Shown here: in pieces, positions 27,553-34,756 of the stretch
Numbering within the stretch: the first letter of the stretch is position 1
Layout of the letters: every line of letters begins with the position of its first letter
NCBI RefSeq assembly: GCF_014203355.1
Contig: NZ_JACHIR010000002.1
Span: forward strand, 434,001-498,000
From: Kutzneria kofuensis
GTDB taxonomy: Bacteria > Actinomycetota > Actinomycetes > Mycobacteriales > Pseudonocardiaceae
Length of the DNA: 64,000 nt
Direction: 5' to 3'
Notes under the pieces: generated by a model
What the model was told of the DNA's origin: nothing
The model's input: only the letters and a program-made list of their open reading frames with translations
Databases searched by the model: none
Program-made: the position numbers and the translations under genes

Positions 27553-27615
27553 CCCCACCGACTCCCGCCGACAAGTGAATTGCAGCTGTCTGGGCGCACT
27601 GGAACTATTGCGCGC

Positions 27616-28071
27616 ATGGCACAGAACGCGACATCGGCAGCGCATGAGTGCATCTTCTGTGCCATTGTGGCGCGACAGGCCGAGGCCAGCGTGGTGTACG
27701 AGGACGAGACCGTTGTCGCCTTCATGGACCTGAAGCCCGTCACACCCGGCCATCTTCTCGTCGTGCCACGCGAACACGCGGTGGGCCTCGAAGACCTTGA
27801 CGGAGCAACGAGCGCTCACGTCTGGTCGGTCGGTCACGACATGGCGCGAGCCTTGCGACGCTCACGCATGCGCTGCGAGGGAATCAACGTCCTCCTCTGT
27901 GACGGCGAAGTCGCCTTCCAGTCGGTCTTCCACTTCCACCTTCACGTCATCCCTCGCTACGCGGGAGACGGCTGGACCTTCAAGGCCGAGTCGCCGGAAC
28001 GCAAAAGGTCGCTCCTCGACAGCGACGCGCAAGCGATCAAAGACGCCATCACTGGACGGACTGACTGGTGA
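27616..28071 (+). CDS. HIT-family nucleotide hydrolase
   Basis: A 151-residue histidine-triad protein that would hydrolyse or transfer nucleotidyl groups (for example AMP-lysine or Ap4A type substrates). It starts with the zinc-like ECIFCAIVAR, has the VVAFMDLKPVTPGHLLVVP block, and ends with the catalytic triad HFHLH at 106-110 followed by VIPR. Its ATG has no clear ribosome site; a weak TTGCAG/AACTAT-like promoter lies close upstream, so the message may be nearly leaderless. The upstream hydrolase remnant is in the same frame, but the conserved HIT fold begins here. Confidence 0.9.
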   Translation: MAQNATSAAHECIFCAIVARQAEASVVYEDETVVAFMDLKPVTPGHLLVVPREHAVGLEDLDGATSAHVWSVGHDMARALRRSRMRCEGINVLLCDGEVAFQSVFHFHLHVIPRYAGDGWTFKAESPERKRSLLDSDAQAIKDAITGRTDW

Positions 28072-28199
28072 CTTCCGCTCATGCCGCGAGTCCGGCGTGG
28101 CGTCGGCCGACGTGCGCGACGGCTCCGGGACGGGCATCATCTGCTCGCATCAGGAGTGCCTTCGTGGCCGGTGGACGCGGCGACGCGGGAGGAGGGCCG

Positions 28200-29087
28200 A
28201 TGCCGAGGTCCGAGGAGGTCCGGAACGCCCAGCGAGCGACGTGGGCGGGGCTCGCGGCGGGCTGGGACAAGTGGGGCTCGGTGATCATGGATCAGCTGGG
28301 CCCGGTCGGCGCGGCGATCATCGAAGGTCTCGACATCGCGGACGGCCATCGGCATCTCGACATCGCGTCGGGCACGGGCGAGCCGGGTTTGAGCATCGCG
28401 AAACGGTTGCCGACGGGGCGCGTCGTGCTGACCGACCTCGTGCCGGAGATGCTCGACATAGCCACGCGACGAGCCAGGGCGCAGGGGGTCGCCAACATCG
28501 AGACGACGGTGTGCAGCGCCGATGATCTCCCGTTCGACGACGCCACGTTCGACAGCGTCTCCGTGCGTTTCGGGTACATGTTCTTCCCTGACGTGGCCAA
28601 GGCGACGGCCGAGTTCGCGCGCGTGCTCAAGCCGGGCGGGCGGCTCTGCTCGTCGGTGTGGGTCAAGCCCGAGGAAAACCCGTGGACGGCGATCGCCATG
28701 CGGGCGATCGCCGCCGAGACGGTGGTGGCGCCACCCGACCGGGACGCGCCGAACATGTTCCGGTGCGCGGCCCCGGGATATGTCAGCGACCTGTACGAGA
28801 GTGCTGGGCTACGCGACATCGCCGAGTGGGATGTCCCCGTCGAACTCGTGACGGAATCGCCCGAGCAGTACTGGAAGGTGATCAGTGAGCACGTCTCGCC
28901 GGCGGTTGCCGCGCTGCGGCAGGTCGACGAAGCGGCGCGGGAGCGGATTCGGGCACACGCCATTGCCGACGTGAGTGCTTTCGAGAAGAACGGCAAGGTC
29001 CGGGTTCCGGGCATGGCCCGGTGCATCGTGGGAAGGAAACAGGGCACGAGGGGCACGCGCCCAAACGACGACCCACCAAACGCGTAA
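28200..29087 (+). CDS. Class I SAM-dependent methyltransferase (UbiE/Coq5-like)
   Basis: A 295-residue methyltransferase. SAM-binding motif I is LDIASGTGEPG, followed by VVLTDLVPEMLDIA, CSADDLPFDDATFDSV and EFARVLKPGGRL, as in the UbiE/menaquinone-methylase class. The acceptor may be a quinone precursor or a small secondary metabolite; no menaquinone genes are near. The ATG has AGGAGG seven bases upstream, a clear start; no gene is supported in the 128 bases before it. Confidence 0.9.
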   Translation: MPRSEEVRNAQRATWAGLAAGWDKWGSVIMDQLGPVGAAIIEGLDIADGHRHLDIASGTGEPGLSIAKRLPTGRVVLTDLVPEMLDIATRRARAQGVANIETTVCSADDLPFDDATFDSVSVRFGYMFFPDVAKATAEFARVLKPGGRLCSSVWVKPEENPWTAIAMRAIAAETVVAPPDRDAPNMFRCAAPGYVSDLYESAGLRDIAEWDVPVELVTESPEQYWKVISEHVSPAVAALRQVDEAARERIRAHAIADVSAFEKNGKVRVPGMARCIVGRKQGTRGTRPNDDPPNA

Positions 29088-29117
29088 ACCGTGCAAGGCC
29101 GCCAGACCGGGCCAGGG

Positions 29118-29837
29118 TCAGGCGGTCACCGGGTCGACGAGGTGCGGCCCGTTGTTCCGCACGCTGTTCACGGCCGTCGACACCTCGTACGGCTCCAGGT
29201 GCGGCTCGGGCAGGCTGTTGATCAGCGCCTGCACGTCGTCGGGGTCGTCCAGCCGGGGGTCGAGCCACGCGTCGAGCAGGTCACCGCCGGGAATCAGCAG
29301 CGGACTGCGGTCGTGGATGTGGCCGAGGGTGTCGGCGGCGGTGGTGGTGATCACGGTGCAGGTCCACAGCCACCGGTCGGGGTGGTCCTCGGGCAGTTCG
29401 GGGTCGGGGCGCAGCTCGTACAGGCCGGCCATGGCCAGCGGCTGCCCGTCCTCGGGGTGCAGGAAGAACGGCACCTTCCGGTTGTCGATCTTCATCCACT
29501 CGTAGTAGCCGTCGGCGGGGATGACGCACCGCCGGCGCCTGGCGGCGGACTTGAAGGCGGCCTTGGCCAGCAGGGTCTCGACCCGGGCGTTGATCATCTT
29601 GTTGCCGACCTTGACGTCCTTCGCCCACGACGGCACCAGGCCCCAGCGCACCGAACGGAGCAGCCGAGCGGCGGGCGCCTCCGGCTCGTCCTTGGGCGCG
29701 CGTTCCAGCACGGCGCGAACCTGCTGCGTCGGCGCGACGTTCCAGGACGGCTCGGGCTCATCGCCGACGACATCGACGACCTCGAACGCCTTGGCCAACT
29801 CGGCGTCGGTCTGAGCACTGGCGTATCGACCGCACAT
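29118..29837 (-). CDS. SRAP-domain protein (SOS response-associated peptidase, YedK/HMCES type)
   Basis: A 239-residue SRAP protein. Members form a covalent thiazolidine between Cys2 and abasic sites in single-stranded DNA, protecting them. Cys2 is present (MCGRYAS), as are WNVAPTQ, RWGLVPSWAKD, INARVET, the glutamate of GYYEW and the histidine of HIHDRSP, so the active site is complete. It stands alone between a methyltransferase and a STAS protein. SOS regulation is known in other bacteria; I saw no clear LexA box here. Confidence 0.93.
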   Translation of the reverse strand: MCGRYASAQTDAELAKAFEVVDVVGDEPEPSWNVAPTQQVRAVLERAPKDEPEAPAARLLRSVRWGLVPSWAKDVKVGNKMINARVETLLAKAAFKSAARRRRCVIPADGYYEWMKIDNRKVPFFLHPEDGQPLAMAGLYELRPDPELPEDHPDRWLWTCTVITTTAADTLGHIHDRSPLLIPGGDLLDAWLDPRLDDPDDVQALINSLPEPHLEPYEVSTAVNSVRNNGPHLVDPVTA

Positions 29838-29876
29838 GTCACGGATTCTGCCGCAAACCCCACGCCGGAGGTGTCG

Positions 29877-30248
29877 TCAACCGGCCCGGCGCGGCAGCGC
29901 GACGAGGGCCTCGTCGACGGTGGCGTCGATCGTGATCAGGCTGTCGAGCGCGGTGATCTGCAGCGGCCGCAGCGCCTGCCGGCGGGAAGCCACCACCCGG
30001 AAGCCGAAGCCCTCCTCCTCGGCCCGGGCCGACCACCGCGCGAGCAGGCTGAGCCCGGTCGACGCCAGGAAACTCAGCCCGTCGAGGTCGACGACCAGGG
30101 CGGTGATATCCGTTGCGGCCTCGGTGATCCGCTGGTCGACGTCGTCGACGGTCGCGAGGTCGAGCTCGCCGAACAGGTGCAGGATGGCGATGGTGCCGAT
30201 ACGCTCCGTGCTCACGGAGATGGGGGTCGTGCCGGGCGTCGCTGACAT
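29877..30248 (-). CDS. STAS-domain anti-sigma factor antagonist
   Basis: A 123-residue STAS protein of the SpoIIAA/RsbV type. The phosphorylatable serine region reads LSFLASTGLSLL, matching the D-x-S-x-G-x-x-L loop with Ser/Thr available, after the GELDLATVDDVDQRI strand. Such proteins bind an RsbW-like kinase and release a stress sigma factor. No cognate kinase lies beside it; the nearest SpoIIE/HATPase genes are at 43-45 kb. The ATG has GGAAG upstream. Confidence 0.88.
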   Translation of the reverse strand: MSATPGTTPISVSTERIGTIAILHLFGELDLATVDDVDQRITEAATDITALVVDLDGLSFLASTGLSLLARWSARAEEEGFGFRVVASRRQALRPLQITALDSLITIDATVDEALVALPRRAG

Positions 30249-30399
30249 GGGAACCGCTTCCAGAAGTAGGTGGAAGACGCAGCCCGAACTGGACACGGAC
30301 GTGCCACGCCATCGGCTGCTCGCTCAACCACTACCGACAGTAGAGGCGGCCGGGAGGAGGGACAACGCGCATACCCAGAACCGATTCGAATAAACCCAC

Positions 30400-30452
30400 G
30401 GGCCGGTGAATTCTTCACGGATTCACCCGGCCCCCGCCGGGGTAGCCCCGGC
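30400..30452 (+). promoter_or_regulatory. Two hairpins immediately before the Ppx/GppA start
   Basis: First stem 30400-30411 with 30421-30433 (one bulge); second stem GCCGGGG/CCCCGGC (30436-30442 with 30446-30452, 3-nt loop) ending one base before the ATG. No Shine-Dalgarno is free. They may be an upstream terminator or a translational control element. Confidence 0.4.
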
Positions 30453-30453
30453 C

Positions 30454-31482
30454 ATGCGATTGGGTGTGTTGGACATCGGGTCGAACTCGGCGCAGCTGCA
30501 GGTGGTGGACATCGTCCCGGGCGGCCCGCCGCTGCCCGCGTACGCCGTCAAGGAGCCGACACTACTGGCGGAGTCGTACACACCCGACGGCGCCATCGAC
30601 GAACACGGAGTCAGACGCGCGGTCGAGGCGGTGTCCAGAGCGCTGGACGCCGCCCAACGACTGGAGGTCGACCAGCTCTACACGTTCGCCACCTCGGCGA
30701 TCCGGGACGCCACCAACCGGGACGCGATCGTGTCGCGGATCGAGGACGGCACGGGCATCCGGCCGCAGTTCCTCAGCGGCGAGGACGAGGCCCGGCTGAC
30801 CTATCTCGCCGCCCGCCGCTGGTACGGCTGGTCGGCGGGCCGGCTGCTGGTGCTCGACATCGGCGGCGGCTCGATGGAGATCGTGTACGGCACCGGCCTG
30901 CTGCCCGACCTGGTCGTGTCGCTGCCACTCGGCGCGGGCCGGTTGACCCGCCGGTTCCTGCCGGACGACCTGCCGACGGCCAAGCAGCTGCGCCGGCTGC
31001 GCCGGCACATCCGGGACGAACTGGGCGAGGTGGCCGAGCGGCTGGCCTGGGAGGGCACGCCGAACCGGGCCGTGGCGACGTCGAAGACGTTCAAGCAGCT
31101 GGCCCGGCTGGCCGGCGCCCCGCCGCAGCGGCAGGGGCCGTTCGTGCGCCGCCGGCTGACCGTGGACGACGTCGCGAAGTGGGTGCCGCGCCTGGCCCGC
31201 ACACCGATCGCCGAGCGTGCCGAATTCCGTGGCGTGTCCCGGTCCCGGGCCGGGCAGATGGTGGCCGGGGCGATGGTCGCGCACGCCGCGATGAGACAGT
31301 TCAAGGTGCCGTCGGTGGACGTGTGCCCGTGGGCGCTGCGCGAGGGTGTCGTGCTGTGCCACGCGGTGTGGGACGCCCGCGGTTTCCTTCCGCTGCAGCC
31401 GATTTCACTGGCCGACCAGCCGAAAGTCTACGATATCCCGCGACAACTGATGATCGGGTCCGCCGCGGCCGCCGGCACCTGA
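30454..31482 (+). CDS. Ppx/GppA-family phosphatase (exopolyphosphatase / pppGpp phosphatase)
   Basis: A 342-residue ASKHA-fold phosphatase. The two phosphate-binding loops are LDIGSNSAQLQVVD near the start and LDIGGGSMEIVYG at about 145-157; TFATSAIRDATN also matches. Family members cut polyphosphate from the chain end or convert pppGpp to ppGpp. The short, one-module form is like mycobacterial Ppx1/Ppx2. The ATG matches the family N-terminus (MRLGVLDIGS); an in-frame GTG at 30406 is less likely. Confidence 0.92.
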   Translation: MRLGVLDIGSNSAQLQVVDIVPGGPPLPAYAVKEPTLLAESYTPDGAIDEHGVRRAVEAVSRALDAAQRLEVDQLYTFATSAIRDATNRDAIVSRIEDGTGIRPQFLSGEDEARLTYLAARRWYGWSAGRLLVLDIGGGSMEIVYGTGLLPDLVVSLPLGAGRLTRRFLPDDLPTAKQLRRLRRHIRDELGEVAERLAWEGTPNRAVATSKTFKQLARLAGAPPQRQGPFVRRRLTVDDVAKWVPRLARTPIAERAEFRGVSRSRAGQMVAGAMVAHAAMRQFKVPSVDVCPWALREGVVLCHAVWDARGFLPLQPISLADQPKVYDIPRQLMIGSAAAAGT

Positions 31483-31537
31483 TCCGTTTCGCCCGGCTGA
31501 TCCGTTTCGCCGCCCGGCCGCCGGGCACTCCGTCGGC

Positions 31538-31990
31538 ATGATGGAGGTCAGCAGGACGGTCGAGGTGTCCCCGGAGCACGTGTTCGCCGTGCTCGCCGAC
31601 GGCTGGTCCTACGCCGGGTGGGTGGTCGGCAACTCCCACATCCGGGAGGTCGACCCGGAGTGGCCCGCGGCGGGCACGCGGATCCACCACAGCGCGGGGC
31701 TGTGGCCGCTGCAGTTCAACGACTGGACCGAGGTCACCGCGGTGGCGCCGGACCGGATGATCGAGCTGCGGGCCCGGCTGTGGCCGTTCGGGGTGGCGAG
31801 GATCCGCTTCGACCTGACGCCCACGGCGAACGGCACCCGGATCGTCATGGGCGAGCAGGCCACCGAGGGGCCGGCCGCGCTGATGCCGACCGCAGTGCAG
31901 GCCGTGTTGCTGCGCCCACGCAACCGGGAAGCCCTGTCTCGGCTGGCCGACCTCGCCGGGGGCCGCGCCCGCTCCCAGCAAGCCAAATGA
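31538..31990 (+). CDS. SRPBCC-family (polyketide cyclase/dehydrase-like) protein
   Basis: A 150-residue START/SRPBCC protein: VSRTVEVSPEHVFAVLADG opening, then GWVVGNSHIREVDPEWP, WTEVTAVAPDRMIEL and a C-terminal helix with MPTAVQAVLLRPRNREALSRLA. The fold makes a hydrophobic pocket for lipids or polyketides; no catalytic role can be assigned. Two adjacent ATG codons are possible starts. It ends one base before a tandem repeat array. Confidence 0.85.
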   Translation: MMEVSRTVEVSPEHVFAVLADGWSYAGWVVGNSHIREVDPEWPAAGTRIHHSAGLWPLQFNDWTEVTAVAPDRMIELRARLWPFGVARIRFDLTPTANGTRIVMGEQATEGPAALMPTAVQAVLLRPRNREALSRLADLAGGRARSQQAK

Positions 31991-32185
31991 GCCACTCACG
32001 TGGCCCCGAGAGCCACCTGAGCCACTCACGTAGGCCCGAACGCCACCTAAGCCACTCACGTGCTCCCCAAACCAAGCGAGCCACTCACGTGCCCCCCGAA
32101 AGCCACCTAAGCCACTCACGTGCCCCCTGAAAGCCACCTGAGCCACTCACGTGCGCCCCAAAAGCCAACTGAGCCACTCACGTGG
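31991..32185. repeat. Seven direct copies of a 30-bp repeat between convergent genes
   Basis: The core GCCACTCACGT starts at 31991, 32021, 32051, 32080, 32111, 32142 and 32172, a period of 29-31 bp. Between cores lies a looser C-rich, A-rich, then AGCCACCTGA segment. All copies have the same orientation, unlike the inverted pair at 5431-5481 that shares the core. The array fills the space between two converging genes. There is no coding signal; the Leu-Trp/His-Val-Ser-Gly-rich frame on the opposite strand is only the repeat translated. Confidence 0.9.
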
Positions 32186-32212
32186 CGTGCGGGGCAGGAG
32201 GGCGGGGCGGGG

Positions 32213-33802
32213 TCAGCCGTAGATGAGGCGGTGGGCCGCGTTGATCGTGGCCTGGTAGCCGCCGCCGGCCCACCCGTTCCGGGCCAGCGCCGCCCGCGCG
32301 GCGTTGCTGCCGGGGCCGCCGTGCACGGCACCGCCGGGATGGGCGGAGGCGCTGGCCAGGAACAGCCGCTGCACGGGAGTGTCGGCCCGGGCCAGGCCAG
32401 GCACCGGACGGAGGAACAACTCCTGGTGTATCGCCGAGGTTCCGCCGTTGATCGCACCGTCGACCAGGCTCGGGTTGTGCCCCTGCAGATCGCCCGGCCC
32501 CTGCACGGCCCGGCCGACGACCAGCGAGGAGAAACCGGGGGCGTGTCGCTCGACGACACGCTCGATCCGGTCGGCGGCCCGCGCCAGCTTGGCGTTGTCC
32601 CAACGCTGTCCGTGCGGCACATGCGTGTACGCCCAAACGGCTTCCGTGCCGGCCGGGGAACGTGACGGGTCGGCGGTGGTCATCTGGCCCAGCAACAGGA
32701 ACGGGTCACGGGGCGTACGCCCCCGCGCGAGGTCCACGGTGAAGGCCGACAAGCCGTCCATGTCCGCGCTGAGGTGCACGGTGCCCGCGCCGCGAACCTG
32801 CTCCGCGATCCACGGCACCGGCCCGGACAGCGCCCAGTCCACCTTGACGGTCGCGGGATCCCAGTGGAACCGCGACAGGTCGTCGACGAGCCGGGCCGGC
32901 AGATGCTCGGCGCCGACGAGGTCGAGATAGAGCGCGGGCGCGGGCACATCGGCCAGCACGGCGCGACGGGCCCGCACCGGCTGGCCCTCCGCGTCCCGCA
33001 CGCCGACCGCCTGTCCACTCGCGACGAGAATCTTGTCGACCCGGCGGCCACACACGACTTTGCCGCCACGTGAGGTCAGCCGGCGCACGAGTGCCGCGGT
33101 GATCTGCCCGGCGCCGCCCTCGGGCACCGGAAACCCGACGTCCTGGCCCAGCATCGCCAGCAGCCAACCGAAAACACCGCTGCCGGCGTTGTCGACGCCG
33201 ACGTCGGCGTGCATCGCGTTGCCGGCCAGCAACAACCGGGCGCCCTCCCCCGCGAACCACTCGTCGGTGAAGGTGCGCGCGGACAACGTCACCATCCGGG
33301 CGAGGCGAAGGCCCTCGGCGGTGCCGACCCGGCGCAGCAGGCGCATACCGGCGCGGACGGGCGGGAAGGGTCGGAACAGCGCGTCCAGGAACGGATCCCG
33401 CAGCCGGCTCCACTGGTCGTACATGCGACGCCAGGCGTCGCCGTCCTCGGCGGCGAACTCGGACACCGATCGCGCGGTCCGGTCGAGGTCCCGGGACAGC
33501 ACCACGCTGCGGTCGTCCGGCAGGACGTGGGCCACGACCTCGGGCGCGTGCCGCCACTTCAGGCCGTAACGCCCCAGGTCGAGGCCGGCGAACACGGGCG
33601 AGGCGGCGGTCATGGGGAAGAAGGCGCTGCACAGGTCGCTGTGGAACTCCGGCGCCGCGAGTTCCTCGGTGCGCACGGCCCCGCCGGGTCGGTCGGCGGC
33701 CTCCAGGACGAGGACCTGCCATCCGGCGTCCGCCAGCAGGTTCGCAGCGACCAACCCGTTGTGGCCGGCACCGACGACCACGGCGTCCGCGGACTCCGTC
33801 AT
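32213..33802 (-). CDS. Phytoene-desaturase-like FAD-dependent oxidoreductase
   Basis: A 529-residue flavoprotein of the carotenoid-desaturase/amine-oxidase superfamily. The N-terminal nucleotide-binding motif is VVVGAGHNGLVAANLLADAGW ending in VLVLEAADRPGGAVRTEE, with conserved FAD-contact segments later and the C-terminal GAVHGGPGSNAARAAL. There are no carotenoid genes near, so the substrate is open; many actinobacterial members are retinol-saturase-like or unknown. It converges on the SRPBCC gene across the repeat array. Confidence 0.88.
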   Translation of the reverse strand: MTESADAVVVGAGHNGLVAANLLADAGWQVLVLEAADRPGGAVRTEELAAPEFHSDLCSAFFPMTAASPVFAGLDLGRYGLKWRHAPEVVAHVLPDDRSVVLSRDLDRTARSVSEFAAEDGDAWRRMYDQWSRLRDPFLDALFRPFPPVRAGMRLLRRVGTAEGLRLARMVTLSARTFTDEWFAGEGARLLLAGNAMHADVGVDNAGSGVFGWLLAMLGQDVGFPVPEGGAGQITAALVRRLTSRGGKVVCGRRVDKILVASGQAVGVRDAEGQPVRARRAVLADVPAPALYLDLVGAEHLPARLVDDLSRFHWDPATVKVDWALSGPVPWIAEQVRGAGTVHLSADMDGLSAFTVDLARGRTPRDPFLLLGQMTTADPSRSPAGTEAVWAYTHVPHGQRWDNAKLARAADRIERVVERHAPGFSSLVVGRAVQGPGDLQGHNPSLVDGAINGGTSAIHQELFLRPVPGLARADTPVQRLFLASASAHPGGAVHGGPGSNAARAALARNGWAGGGYQATINAAHRLIYG

Positions 33803-33835
33803 GGCAGCGGATTCCCCCGTTCCCGCGCCCCAAAC

Positions 33836-34270
33836 TCAGGAGCGCCGGTCGAGCGGCCCCCACTCGGCGGAATGCTGGTCCGCAACCTCCTTCTCGCACT
33901 CCTCCAGCACCGCGTCGTCGATCCAGGCCACCGGCCGGACGTCGACGACCAGGGGCTCGTTGTCCGGGCCACGGCCGCATTCGGTCGCCGCCAGCACCCA
34001 CGGCCGCACGCCGGGCCCGCGCAGTTCACGGAGATGGCGGTAGTCGTACAGCCGACGGGCCAGCCACAGCCGCAGCGACCGGTCGCCCCACCACGGTTCG
34101 ACCCGTAGCGGGTTCGCCGACAGCCCGGGCAGCGGGACGCCGGTCAGACCGTCCCGACTGGACATTCCGTCCCCGTCGGTGTCCGGGCCTTGCGACCACC
34201 GGACGTACAGGTCGTCGTCGTCCTCGGTCACCAGGTCGACCAGCCCCGCCAGGTCGTGCACCACGGGCAT
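33836..34270 (-). CDS. DUF6098-like protein
   Basis: A 144-residue cytoplasmic protein. The block LYVRWSQGPDTDGD, then ESGV-like LTGVPLPGLSANPL, WWGDRSLRLWLARRLYDY and the C-terminal GRGPDNEPLVVDVRPVAWID recall the actinobacterial DUF6098 family, which has no known function. The start is uncertain: ATG at 34270 or GTG at 34285. It is flanked by an oxidoreductase downstream and a VOC protein upstream, all on the minus strand. Confidence 0.65.
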   Translation of the reverse strand: MPVVHDLAGLVDLVTEDDDDLYVRWSQGPDTDGDGMSSRDGLTGVPLPGLSANPLRVEPWWGDRSLRLWLARRLYDYRHLRELRGPGVRPWVLAATECGRGPDNEPLVVDVRPVAWIDDAVLEECEKEVADQHSAEWGPLDRRS

Positions 34271-34301
34271 GTTTCGATCAGACACGGAGCCCGGATGCCC
34301 G

Positions 34302-34685
34302 CTACGACCGCGTTGAACCACTCAATTCCGCGAGGCAGAACGGATGCCCGTCGGGATCGAGCATCACCCGAACGGGGTCCTGCGGCTGGAAGTCGGCCGG
34401 CCGCGCCCCGGCCCGCACGGCGTGCGCGCAGGCCGCCTCCAGGTCGTCGACGTCGATGTCCAGGTGCAGCATCATCTGCTGCTCCGCGTCCCGGCTCGGC
34501 CACACCGGCGGCCGGTAGTCCTCGTCGTGGTGGAACGACAGCCGAACCCCCTGCCGCGTCACCACGGACACCCAGTGCTCGGAGTCCTGGTCGGGTTCCA
34601 GGTCCAGCAGCCGGCAGTAGAAGGCCGCGAGCTTCCGCGGCTCCCGACTGTTCAGCACGACACCCGACAGGCGCAACCCGTTCAT
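34302..34685 (-). CDS. VOC-family protein (glyoxalase-like)
   Basis: A 127-residue glyoxalase/bleomycin-resistance-fold protein: LRLSGVVLNSREPRKLAAFYC opening, then LHLDIDVDDLEAACAHAVRAGA and MLDPDGHPFCLAEL at the end, with His and Glu at metal-ligand positions. It is typical of the numerous actinobacterial members of unknown substrate. It is divergent from the RecQ-like helicase across a 71-base gap. Confidence 0.85.
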   Translation of the reverse strand: MNGLRLSGVVLNSREPRKLAAFYCRLLDLEPDQDSEHWVSVVTRQGVRLSFHHDEDYRPPVWPSRDAEQQMMLHLDIDVDDLEAACAHAVRAGARPADFQPQDPVRVMLDPDGHPFCLAELSGSTRS

Positions 34686-34756
34686 GGCCGGGGATTTCCC
34701 GCCAAGACCGCGCGTCCAAACGGTTTTGACGCCGCGGGCGGTGGTAACTCGCCCGG

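Noticed and set aside
27343-28071. A single 242-codon hydrolase-HIT fusion protein
   Set aside because: The frame is open, but the first part is only the C-terminal end of a broken hydrolase behind an in-frame stop. The HIT fold begins normally at 27616.
31301-32146. Minus-strand frame with Leu-Trp and His-Val-Ser-Gly repeats
   Set aside because: It is the tandem repeat array translated, joined to the mirror frames of the Ppx and SRPBCC genes. Such frames are often annotated as hypothetical proteins but show no coding support.
31991-32185. CRISPR array
   Set aside because: The 30-bp period leaves no room for unique spacers, the segments between cores resemble each other, the core is only about 11-14 bp, and there are no cas genes.
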